This document shows, piece by piece, positions 54,900 through 64,000 of a stretch of 64,000 nucleotides of DNA. Numbering within the stretch: the stretch's first letter is position 1; the number at the start of each line of letters is the position of its first letter. The notes beneath the pieces were generated by a model. It made no database searches. It saw only the letters and a program-made list of their open reading frames with translations, and had not been told where the DNA came from. The translations under genes and the position numbers were made by a program. This DNA comes from Sphingobium cyanobacteriorum (GTDB taxonomy: Bacteria; Pseudomonadota; Alphaproteobacteria; Sphingomonadales; Sphingomonadaceae), in assembly GCF_030580935.1 (NCBI RefSeq), contig NZ_JAUQOM010000001.1, positions 496,001 through 560,000 on the forward strand, given 5' to 3'.

Positions 54900-55446
54900 G
54901 AATCCTCCTTTGATGCCATCGACAGTGTGGCGATGAAACAAGGCGGGTCAAGTAATGAATAATGCAATTTATGTGACGACGAAGAAATAATTCGTTACGG
55001 ATATGTCAGAATCGGCCTGGAAACTCAGAAAAATTCGACATCCAGATTCCTGAACGCAGGAAGATTTTCAGGTTCATTATGGATTGTTCCCGATCGAACG
55101 CCGCGCGCCATCTGGCCTTGTTCAGCCATTCGGTATGGCCGATGCAGTCGCCATTAAAGGCCGATGGTGCAGGTTTGATGCGTCCTTGCGCGCGCAGCGC
55201 GCGCAAGGACGCAGTGGGTCAGCCAGATTTCATCCCGCTCTAGCGACGCAGTGCAGGCGGGAAACGGGGCCGTCATGCCAATCCGGGCAAGGATGGCGCC
55301 GCGCCATCCTGCTGCGCGCCACGGCTACGTCCTGCGGGACGAGCAACGCACGGCGCGCATCTCCTCTATCCGCTCATGCATGAAGCATGAGCGGGACCGG
55401 GCGTCGGTTCCCGGAGAGTTTTGACCAGAAGGCCGGTGCCGGTCTT
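54900..55446. other. Non-coding gap of about 550 bp, no gene seen
   Basis: No frame in this stretch has convincing coding features. The left part (54900-55080) is AT-rich and contains the promoter and ribosome-binding site of the minus-strand gene that starts at 54899. The right part (55150-55400) is GC-rich and holds four palindromes, listed separately. Confidence 0.6.
55180..55394. repeat. Cluster of four palindromic stem-loops
   Basis: Perfect stems: a 15-bp stem with loop CAG at 55180-55212; AGGATGGCGC with its complement at 55290-55310; CGTCC with GGACG at 55328-55341; and a 10-bp stem CCGCTCATGC/GCATGAGCGG at 55370-55394. None is followed by a T-run. They may be REP-like elements, protein-binding palindromes or parts of a structured RNA. 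Confidence 0.6.
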
Positions 55447-56100
55447 TCAGAGAATCGTCTGGCCGGTCTTGGCCCAGTCGGCGGCGAAGCCTTCCAGCCC
55501 CTTGTCGGTCAGCACATGCCTGGACAGCATCTTGATGACGGACGGCGGCGCGGTCATTACGTCGGCGCCGATGCGGGCGCTTTCCAGCACATGGATCGGG
55601 TGGCGGACACTGGCGACCAGAATTTCGGTGTCGAACCCGTAATTGTCGTAGATCAGGCGGATATCACCGATCAGCGCCATGCCGTCGAAGCCATTATCGT
55701 CATGGCGGCCGACGAAGGGCGAGATGAAGGACGCGCCAGCCTTGGCCGCGAGCAACGCCTGGTTGGCCGAGAAGCAGAGGGTGACATTGACCAGCGCGCC
55801 ATCGTCGGTCAGCGCCTTGCAGGTCTTGAGCCCGTCGATGGTGAGCGGCACCTTGATGCAGACATTGTCGGCGATCTTGCGCAGCACTTCGGCTTCCTTC
55901 ATCATCGTCTCATGGTCGAGCGCGACGACTTCGGCGGACACCGGGCCATCCACGATGCCGCAGATTTCCTCGACCACTTCCAGGAATTTGCGACCCGACT
56001 TGTGGATCAGCGAAGGGTTGGTGGTCACGCCATCCAGCAGGCCGGTGGCGGCCAGTTCGCGGATGTCGGCGGTGTCGGCGGTGTCGACGAAGAATTTCAT
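55447..56100 (-). CDS. tal: Transaldolase (short, fructose-6-phosphate aldolase-like)
   Basis: Class I aldolase of 217 residues in the pentose phosphate pathway. [25 protein letters not shown], and [12 protein letters not shown] with the Schiff-base Lys are diagnostic of the short MipB/TalC type, as are the C-terminal [17 protein letters not shown] residues. A longer frame upstream only adds shadow sequence. GGAG lies about 8 nt before the ATG. The gene is monocistronic. Confidence 0.95.
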   Translation of the reverse strand: MKFFVDTADTADIRELAATGLLDGVTTNPSLIHKSGRKFLEVVEEICGIVDGPVSAEVVALDHETMMKEAEVLRKIADNVCIKVPLTIDGLKTCKALTDDGALVNVTLCFSANQALLAAKAGASFISPFVGRHDDNGFDGMALIGDIRLIYDNYGFDTEILVASVRHPIHVLESARIGADVMTAPPSVIKMLSRHVLTDKGLEGFAADWAKTGQTIL

Positions 56101-56230
56101 GGGGAACTCCGGGGATAGAACGAATCGCGCCGCTTTAGCCGCTGGCGGACGGATTCGCCATGGCGGCGGCATGAATTGCATCCGGTGGCTGGTACGCCTA
56201 AGCCGCGCGCACCTTTCCAAAGGACCAGAC

Positions 56231-56893
56231 ATGCCCCGATCGCCGCGCGCCCGCCTTCTGCCAGGGCTTTGCCTGTTGCTGCCGCTTGCCACCCCAGCGC
56301 ATGCCGCGACGGAGGAAAGCCAGTTCTGGCTGACCGAACAGGCGACCTTCCACGCCAGCGCCGCCGATAGCGTCACCATCGATTCAAGCCAGCGCCTCCG
56401 GTCCGACGCGCGGAGCGGCGGCGAACAGTTTCTGGCCCGGATCGCGCTGGATCACGCCATTGCGCCCCACCTGCAACTGGGCGGCGGCATCGCCTATCTG
56501 GAGAGCGAGACGGACAAGGAGCTGCGCCTGTTTCAGCGCATGATCCTGACCAAGGGCGTCTGGCTGAGCCGCACCCAGATCGAACAACGTTTTTTCAGCA
56601 CGGCGGACGAGGCCAGTTGGCGGCTGCGCCAGCGGGTGCAGGCCGCGATCCCGATCGACCGGGCAAAGCGATGGACGGTGATCGCGGCGACCGAAATCTT
56701 CTTTCACCTCAACCGCGCGCGGCCGAGTGACAAGACAGGGCTTGCGATGATGCGCCACCAGATCGGCCTGCGTCATCCGATCGCCAGAGCGGTGGACGCG
56801 CAATTGCTCTATATGCGGCAGCAGAATTTCCGCGACGGGCGACCCGATATCGTGTCGCACATCCCCTGGCTGACGCTGAGCTGGCGGCTCTGA
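56231..56893 (+). CDS. DUF2490 family exported protein
   Basis: A 220-residue protein. A signal peptide spans residues 1-25 (AHA cleavage). The rest is made of alternating strands with repeated RxxxRxRxxxP-type segments ([22 protein letters not shown]) and ends [14 protein letters not shown] ([10 protein letters not shown]), as expected for a beta-barrel outer membrane protein of the DUF2490 family. Function unknown. It starts 130 nt from the divergent tal start. Confidence 0.85.
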   Translation: MPRSPRARLLPGLCLLLPLATPAHAATEESQFWLTEQATFHASAADSVTIDSSQRLRSDARSGGEQFLARIALDHAIAPHLQLGGGIAYLESETDKELRLFQRMILTKGVWLSRTQIEQRFFSTADEASWRLRQRVQAAIPIDRAKRWTVIAATEIFFHLNRARPSDKTGLAMMRHQIGLRHPIARAVDAQLLYMRQQNFRDGRPDIVSHIPWLTLSWRL

Positions 56894-56931
56894 CGATTTG
56901 CCTGTCGCGCCCGGCGCGCTAAGGACGGTGC

Positions 56932-59103
56932 ATGTCCTCCCGCGCCCGTGTCCTGATCCTCAACGCTGCCCTTGGGCCGCTCGACTATCGCGTGCCGCAC
57001 GGCATGACCGTCAAGCCCGGCAGCATCGTCATAGCGCCGCTGGGGCCGCGCCAGTTGATCGGCGTGGTGTGGGAGGAGGATCGCTTTCCCGATGTGGAGA
57101 CAGTCGGCGACAACCGGCTGCGCAACCTGATCGAGGTGGTGGACGCGCCACCTTTGCCCGAAACGCTGCGGCGGCTGATCGAATGGACCGCGGACTATTA
57201 TCTCAGCCCCCCCGCCGCCGTGCTGCGCATGGCGCTGTCGTCCATGGCGGCGCTGGAGGGCGCACGCACGGTGATCGAATATCGCGCCACCGGCGCGGTG
57301 CCCGACCGCATGACCGAGCAGCGGCGCCAGGCACTGGAACGGATCGGGGAGCGGCAGGGGCTGATCCGCGAACTTGCAATGATCGGCGGGGTGAGCGACG
57401 CAGTGATTCGCGGCCTCATCAAACAGGACATCTTCGAGCCGGTGGAGGTGAGCGTCGACACGCCCTTCCCGATGCCCGATCCCGCCCATGCGCAACCTGT
57501 CCTGTCGGACGCGCAAAGAGCCGCCGCGACCACCATGGCCGATGCGGTGCGGGCGCAGGATTTCGCGCCGTTCCTGCTCGACGGCGTGACCGGATCGGGC
57601 AAGACGGAGGTGTATTTCGAGGCGATCGCGGCGGCGATCCGGGCGGACCGGCAGGTGCTGGTGCTGCTGCCGGAAATCGCGCTGACCGAGCCGTTTCTGG
57701 AGCGGTTCGAGAAGCGGTTCGGGACCGTGCCCGTCAACTGGCATAGCGGCCTGCGCCAGAGCGAGCGGCGGCGGGCGTGGCGCGCCATCGCTTCGGGCCA
57801 GGCGCAGGTGGTGGTGGGCGCGCGGTCGGCCTTGTTCCTGCCCTATCCGAACCTCGGCCTCATCGTCGTGGACGAAGCGCATGAGGCCAGCTTCAAGCAG
57901 GAGGATGGCGTCCATTATCATGCCCGCGACGTGGCGGTGATGCGCGGGCTGATCGAGAAATTCCCGGTCATCCTGGCGTCAGCCACGCCGGCGATCGAAA
58001 CGCGCCATCAGGTGGAACTGGGCCGCTATGCGGAGATCAAGCTGCCCTCGCGCTTCGGCGGGGCGGAGATGCCCGGAATCGAGGGTGTCAACCTGCTGAC
58101 CGATCCGCCTGAGCGCGGCCGATGGATCGCACCGCCGCTGGTCAAGGCGATCGACGCGGTGATGGCGAAGGGCGAGCAGAGCCTGTTGTTCCTCAACCGG
58201 CGCGGCTATGCCCCGCTGACCCTGTGCCGCCATTGCGGCTATCGCTTCCAATGCCCCAATTGCACCGCCTGGATGGTCGAGCATCGGCTGACGCACCGGC
58301 TGGCCTGCCATCATTGCGGCCATCTCGTCCCCGCGCCGCGCCGCTGCCCGGAATGCAAGGAAGAGGATTCGCTGGTGGCCTGCGGCCCCGGCGTCGAGCG
58401 CATCGCGGACGAGGTGAAGGCGCTCTGGCCCCAGGCACGCATCGCCATCGCCACGTCCGACACACTCAGTTCCCCGGCCCGCGTCGCCGATTTCGTGAAA
58501 TCGGTCGAGGCTGGCGACATCGACATCATCGTCGGCACGCAGCTTGTGACCAAGGGCTATCATTTCCCCAACCTGACCCTGGTGGGGGTGGTGGATGCGG
58601 ACCTGGGGCTGGAGGGGGGCGATCTGCGTGCGGCCGAACGTACCTTCCAGCAGATCGTGCAGGTGGCCGGGCGCGCCGGACGCGGCGAGAAGCCGGGCAA
58701 GGTCTATATCCAGACGCGGATGCCGGGCAGCGAGGTGATCAGGACGCTGATCGACGGTGACACCGAGCGTTTCTATGCCGTGGAGACGGAAAACCGGCGG
58801 CGGGCCAATGCCCCGCCCTTCGGCCGCTTCGCCGCGATCATCATATCGAGCGAGAATGCCGACGAGGCGGCGCAGACGGCGCGGCTGATCGGCAAGTCCG
58901 CGCCGGTGATCGAGGGGATGCGCGTCTATGGCCCCGCCCCTGCTCCGCTGTCCGTCCTGCGCGGGCGGCATCGCCACCGGCTGCTGATCCATGCGACGCG
59001 GCAGGTGGATGTGCAGGCGGCGATCCGCGAATGGCTGGGCAATCTGGCGTGGAAGGCGGGAACGCGGGTGGCGGTGGACGTCGATCCCTACAGCTTCATG
59101 TGA
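56932..59103 (+). CDS. priA: Primosomal protein N' (replication restart helicase)
   Basis: 3'-5' DNA helicase that restarts collapsed replication forks. The N-terminal DNA-binding domain covers about 1-190. The helicase core has GVTGSGKTEVY (Walker A, near 223), VVDEAHEASFKQ (DEAH-type Walker B) and QIVQVAGRAGRGEKPG (motif VI). The two zinc clusters are CRHCGYRFQCPNC and CHHCGHLVPAPRRCPEC. It has 723 residues, with the stop overlapping the DUF1289 ATG as TGATG. Confidence 0.96.
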   Translation: MSSRARVLILNAALGPLDYRVPHGMTVKPGSIVIAPLGPRQLIGVVWEEDRFPDVETVGDNRLRNLIEVVDAPPLPETLRRLIEWTADYYLSPPAAVLRMALSSMAALEGARTVIEYRATGAVPDRMTEQRRQALERIGERQGLIRELAMIGGVSDAVIRGLIKQDIFEPVEVSVDTPFPMPDPAHAQPVLSDAQRAAATTMADAVRAQDFAPFLLDGVTGSGKTEVYFEAIAAAIRADRQVLVLLPEIALTEPFLERFEKRFGTVPVNWHSGLRQSERRRAWRAIASGQAQVVVGARSALFLPYPNLGLIVVDEAHEASFKQEDGVHYHARDVAVMRGLIEKFPVILASATPAIETRHQVELGRYAEIKLPSRFGGAEMPGIEGVNLLTDPPERGRWIAPPLVKAIDAVMAKGEQSLLFLNRRGYAPLTLCRHCGYRFQCPNCTAWMVEHRLTHRLACHHCGHLVPAPRRCPECKEEDSLVACGPGVERIADEVKALWPQARIAIATSDTLSSPARVADFVKSVEAGDIDIIVGTQLVTKGYHFPNLTLVGVVDADLGLEGGDLRAAERTFQQIVQVAGRAGRGEKPGKVYIQTRMPGSEVIRTLIDGDTERFYAVETENRRRANAPPFGRFAAIIISSENADEAAQTARLIGKSAPVIEGMRVYGPAPAPLSVLRGRHRHRLLIHATRQVDVQAAIREWLGNLAWKAGTRVAVDVDPYSFM

Positions 59104-59279
59104 TGGACACGCCACTGGTCAGTCCGTGCCGCAACCTGTGTGCGCTCGACCGGGCGCGACAGACCTGCACCGGATGCGGCCGGACGATCGACGAAATCGT
59201 CCATTGGCGCAGCATGACCGATGCAGATCGCGCTGCGGTCATGAAGCGGGTGGCTGACTTCCGGCTTTTGCGTTCTTAG
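59103..59279 (+). CDS. DUF1289 family small Cys-rich protein
   Basis: A 58-residue protein. SPCRNLCALDRARQTCTGC and GRTIDEIVHWRSM are the family signature, with four Cys arranged as a probable metal (iron-sulfur or zinc) site. Function unknown. It is translationally coupled to priA, which suggests co-regulation rather than joint function. The 261 bp after it (59280-59540) show no gene. Confidence 0.85.
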   Translation: MDTPLVSPCRNLCALDRARQTCTGCGRTIDEIVHWRSMTDADRAAVMKRVADFRLLRS

Positions 59280-59540
59280 CCTCCGCGTCGAATTCCGCCT
59301 TCAACCTGAGCGCGGCGTCGCGCATGTCCGTGGAACAGTTTCCCCTACGCTCCCATGTCGAATTTACTGCCCTTTTCATGCCGCGCCAGCACGACATCAG
59401 CAGACCGCTTCGCAGTCATATAGAAGCCGCTAAAAGCCGCCGATATTGGGATTGCCAGTGAGCCTCTGCTTCTTCCCGTCGCCAATATCGAAAGACAAAG
59501 TGGCCGAACGGCCCGCCGATGGAAAGACGAATTCAATCCA

Positions 59541-60602
59541 TTATTTACGCTTTTCGCGGGCAAGCAGCGCCTGTTTCCTGTCCAGCCCCCAGGCATAGCC
59601 ACCCGCGCTCCCATCGCTGCGCAGCACACGATGGCAGGGGATCAGAACGGCCAGATTATTGCCGCCGCACGCCGTCCCGGCGGCGCGCACCGCCTGCGGG
59701 CGGCCGATCGCCGCCGCGATATCGCCATAGCTGCGCGTTTCGCCCGGCGGGATGGCGCGCAGGGCGGCCCAGATGGCCTGCTGGAATGCGGTGCCCTGCA
59801 CATCGACGGGCAGGTCGGCCCCGGCGGCCGGATTTTCCACCAGCGCCGCGACCCTCTGGGCCATGGCGTCGAGCGCCGTGTCGGCGGGCCGGAAGTCGGC
59901 ATGAGGAAAGCGCACGCGCAGGTCAGCCTCGCCCTCGCCAAAGCTGATGCGGCACAATCCCTTGCCGGTCGCGGCAACCAGAACCGGCCCCAGGCTGCTG
60001 TCGATCGTGCGCCAGCGGATCGTAACGCCGCGCCCGCCATCCTTCCAGGCGCTCAGGCTCATGCCCAGATGCTTCTCCGCGTCGGCATAGGCGCGGCTCG
60101 GCGCATTATAGCCGGCCTCGTAGATCGCCGCCGTCACGCTGCCCGCCTGGCCCAGCGCATCCTTCAGCCGCTCGGCGCGCAGGCCGCGCGCATAGGCGGC
60201 CGGGGTCAGGCCGGTTTCGCGTCTGAACAGCCGGTGAAAATGATGCGGGGCATAGCCGACATGATCGGCGAGCGCCTCCAGTCGGAGGGGTTCCTCCGTC
60301 GCCTCGATGAAAGCGATGGCGGCCGCCACCGCCAGCCGGTCGCGCCCGATCTCGTCCGGGTGGCAGCGCAGGCAGGCACGATAGCCCGCCGCCCGCGCCG
60401 CCACCGGATCAGGGAGGAAGGTCATATTCTCCCGCTTCGGGTGGCGCGCGGCGCAACTGGGCTTGCAATAGATGCCGGTGGTGGCGACGCAGCCGACGAA
60501 GCGCCCGTCCATCGCCCGGTCACGCGCCAGGAAGGCGGCCCAGCAGGCATCATCGTCCGGCATGGGCGAAGGAGCAGGTTCGAGGCGAGTCATCTGGTTC
60601 AT
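59541..60602 (-). CDS. ada: Bifunctional Ada: methylphosphotriester sensor and O6-alkylguanine-DNA alkyltransferase
   Basis: Adaptive-response protein of 353 residues. The N-terminal zinc domain has CVATTGIYCKPSC with its Cys near 46 and 50, and RACLRCHP with Cys near 77 and 80; one of these accepts a methyl group from phosphotriesters. An AraC-type HTH pair covers about 90-180. The C-terminal alkyltransferase has the active-site IPCHRVLRSDG. It can therefore repair DNA and activate the regulon. ATGs at 60602 and 60593 are both possible. It is divergent from the protease gene with a 110-bp shared region. Confidence 0.94.
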   Translation of the reverse strand: MNQMTRLEPAPSPMPDDDACWAAFLARDRAMDGRFVGCVATTGIYCKPSCAARHPKRENMTFLPDPVAARAAGYRACLRCHPDEIGRDRLAVAAAIAFIEATEEPLRLEALADHVGYAPHHFHRLFRRETGLTPAAYARGLRAERLKDALGQAGSVTAAIYEAGYNAPSRAYADAEKHLGMSLSAWKDGGRGVTIRWRTIDSSLGPVLVAATGKGLCRISFGEGEADLRVRFPHADFRPADTALDAMAQRVAALVENPAAGADLPVDVQGTAFQQAIWAALRAIPPGETRSYGDIAAAIGRPQAVRAAGTACGGNNLAVLIPCHRVLRSDGSAGGYAWGLDRKQALLAREKRK

Positions 60603-60712
60603 GCCTATGGAATAATGGTCCGCGCTTGGCCATGCTTCCCGCGCCTTGCTTTCAAAAGGCTGCGGCATTTCCCGATTGCGCCACGCGCCGCTTCGCATAT
60701 GAATGCCCGTCA

Positions 60713-62260
60713 ATGGTCGCCCTCCTCCGCCGCTTCGCCCTTATCCTCGCCCTGATCGCGCCGGGCATCGCCCATGGCGAGCAGCAGGACATCGCTGCCG
60801 CCGCGCGCGGGGTGGTGCGCGTGGCGCTGGTCGCGACCGACGGGTCGGACGCCTATTTCGTCGGTCATGGCAGCGGCTTTGCCGTCGCGCCCGACAAGAT
60901 ATTGACCAACGCCCATGTCGTGGAACTGGCGCGCGAAGAGAAGAATCTCGTCATCGGCATCATCCCGTCGGAGGGCGCGAAAACCTATGGCGGGCGAATC
61001 ATTGCCTATTCGCCGGGCAATGACCTGGCGCTGATCCAGTTGGAGGAAGGCCGCCTGCCGGTGTCGACCTTCTATGCCGGTGCCGTGACGGACGGGCAGC
61101 ATGTCACCGCAATCGGCTATCCCGGCACGGTCGACAGGGCACAGGGTCTGGGCCTCAAACAGATGGTGGAACCGTTGGCGACAGTTAAGACCAGCGGCAA
61201 CATTTCGTCCGGCCGGGCCAGCCGGAGTTTCGACACCCTGCTCCACACCGCACCGCTGGCCGCGGGCAATAGCGGCGGGCCGCTGGTCGACGATTGCGGC
61301 CGGGTGCTGGGCGTGAACAGCTTCGGATCGGTGTCGGACGGCAATGATGCGGAATTCGGCTTCGCCGTATCCTGGCGGGAGGTCGCGTCCTTCCTGCGGC
61401 AGGCGGGCGTCTCGTCTCTGCACACCATCGTCGGCTGCCGGTCGATGGCGGAGGCCGATGCCGCCGACGCCAGCCTGACCCAGCGCGAGGCACAGGCGAG
61501 CGAGCAGAAGGACCGCGCCAGCGCCGATGCGCGCGAACAGGCGCTGGCCAGAGCGCGCGACGATGCGGAACGCGACGTCATCACCGCGCGCGAAAACGCA
61601 ATGGCGGGGGCCGCCGTGCTGCTGGCGCTCGCGGTGCTAGGGCTGGGCGCGGGCGGGCTGTTCTATAGCCAGGGCAAGGAAAAGCCGGCGAGCTGGCTGA
61701 TCGGCGGCGGCGGCGTGTTGCTGCTGGCGGCGCTGGCCCTGTTCTTCCTGAAACCCAGCTTCGCCAGTATCGAGGAGCGGGTGAAGCTGCCGGAGGACAA
61801 GAGCGTGACCAGCAACGGCGCCTTCGCCTGGGCCGGGGACAATATCTGCAAGGTCGACCTCAACCGCAGCCGCCTGACCGTATCGCAACCCAATGACATC
61901 GGCTTCAACTGGGCGGAGGGCGGCTGTGTCGATGGCGACAGCCAATATGTGTCCGTCGGCACCCGATGGCAGCGGCCGACCGTGCCCGACGAGCATAATT
62001 TCGTCGCCACCAGCCAGTTCGACCCGGCGACCGGCACGCTGCGGGTCCAGCGCTGGCTGCCCGACCTCGACACCATGGACAAGGTGCGTGCGCTGGTGAA
62101 AGACAGGCCGATCAAGGGGTGCGGCAGCGACTCCGACCTCCTGGGCCGGATCGCGACGCTCCAGGGCGACATGACAGCGTTGCTTCCGGCCCAGCCCAAT
62201 GAGCGGATTGTCTATCATTGCCAAAAGGGCCGGCTTGCCCCGGCTGATCCTGCCGAATAA
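60713..62260 (+). CDS. Membrane-anchored trypsin-like (S1C) serine protease
   Basis: A 515-residue protein. Signal peptide 1-21. A catalytic domain covers 30-235 with His68 (TNAHVV), Asp104 (GNDLALI) and Ser177 (GNSGGP). A charged, coiled-coil-like stretch at about 245-300 is followed by two membrane helices (about 302-322 and 330-346). A Cys-rich C-terminal region, from about 350 to the end, belongs to no family I recognise. It has no PDZ domain, unlike DegP. Quality control or signalling in the periplasm is a likely role; the extra C-terminal domain is the odd part. Confidence 0.85.
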   Translation: MVALLRRFALILALIAPGIAHGEQQDIAAAARGVVRVALVATDGSDAYFVGHGSGFAVAPDKILTNAHVVELAREEKNLVIGIIPSEGAKTYGGRIIAYSPGNDLALIQLEEGRLPVSTFYAGAVTDGQHVTAIGYPGTVDRAQGLGLKQMVEPLATVKTSGNISSGRASRSFDTLLHTAPLAAGNSGGPLVDDCGRVLGVNSFGSVSDGNDAEFGFAVSWREVASFLRQAGVSSLHTIVGCRSMAEADAADASLTQREAQASEQKDRASADAREQALARARDDAERDVITARENAMAGAAVLLALAVLGLGAGGLFYSQGKEKPASWLIGGGGVLLLAALALFFLKPSFASIEERVKLPEDKSVTSNGAFAWAGDNICKVDLNRSRLTVSQPNDIGFNWAEGGCVDGDSQYVSVGTRWQRPTVPDEHNFVATSQFDPATGTLRVQRWLPDLDTMDKVRALVKDRPIKGCGSDSDLLGRIATLQGDMTALLPAQPNERIVYHCQKGRLAPADPAE

Positions 62261-62461
62261 CCGATTCGGCACAGCCTTTTTACTCAGGCAAATGGCCATG
62301 ATTTCGCACTATTGATGGAATCGTGTCACATGACTTGCATAGTCATAAGCCCGCTGCTAACCGGCCGGGCAACAGGGGTTCGGGACGGCAACAGACCGCG
62401 CCCCCTTTTTGCATGACCGGCATATGATATGCCGGAACGCCAAACGGAGGACGGTAAGCGC

Positions 62462-64000
<1,539 letters not shown>

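Noticed and set aside
55006..55206. Short minus-strand frame in the gap upstream of tal
   Set aside because: It overlaps the palindrome cluster, has no ribosome-binding site and resembles no known protein.
62335..62363. Possible promoter TTGCAT-N17-TAACCG upstream of atpH
   Set aside because: The -10 match is too weak to support a call.

Overview
The window is a high-GC stretch of an alphaproteobacterial chromosome, most likely from the Sphingomonadaceae (Sphingobium-like). This rests on the long rpsB-tsf / pyrH-frr-uppS-cdsA-dxr-rseP-bamA envelope and translation block, protein sequences of sphingomonad type, an alphaproteobacterial NepR-like anti-sigma factor, and the general gene order. 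The assignment comes from recognition, not from a search. Almost every base is coding, and long antisense frames are abundant because of the GC content; these were discarded.

Layout. 1-10 kb (minus strand): translation factors (rpsB, tsf, frr), UMP kinase, isoprenoid and phospholipid precursor enzymes (dxr, uppS, cdsA) and envelope biogenesis (rseP, bamA, cut by the left edge). An AT-rich gene of foreign appearance sits in the opposite direction between tsf and pyrH. 10-17.9 kb: pssA and psd (phosphatidylethanolamine synthesis), icd, a GNAT-nitrilase fusion, and sdhCDA without sdhB. 18-31.5 kb: a soluble chemoreceptor, prmA, a dienelactone hydrolase, DUF2239, xth, erpA, an M23 peptidase, a DUF455 ferritin-like protein, bcp, glnE, an orphan nepR-like gene, a zinc metallopeptidase, a patatin and a 3-hydroxybutyrate dehydrogenase. 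31.6-34 kb: a small three-gene operon with an antitoxin-like member, an M20 amidohydrolase and the stump of a vapB gene.

34-38 kb holds the most interesting accessory locus: a minus-strand cluster of a Tat-signal small protein, a GT4 glycosyltransferase, a PqqD-like chaperone, an HprK-related kinase and a nucleotidyltransferase. The last three overlap by 4 nt each. It resembles the poorly understood HPr-rel-A type cassettes and the tailoring part of phosphorylated lasso-peptide clusters, but has no lasso cyclase. 38-45.4 kb is a complete phosphate regulon, phoR-pstSCAB-phoU-phoB, with a Pho-box-like promoter. 45.4-51.5 kb: an L,D-transpeptidase-like protein, a lipoprotein, def, recR, fmt, truA, a PAS-GGDEF cyclase, a queuosine-precursor transporter and tRNA-Arg(UCU).

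51.6-55.4 kb, immediately 3' of the tRNA, is a lower-GC patch with two unfamiliar proteins and about 550 bp of non-coding DNA rich in palindromes; it could be an island remnant. 55.4-64 kb returns to core genes: tal, a DUF2490 protein, priA with DUF1289, ada, an S1-type membrane-anchored protease, and the start of the ATP synthase operon (atpH, atpA cut by the right edge).
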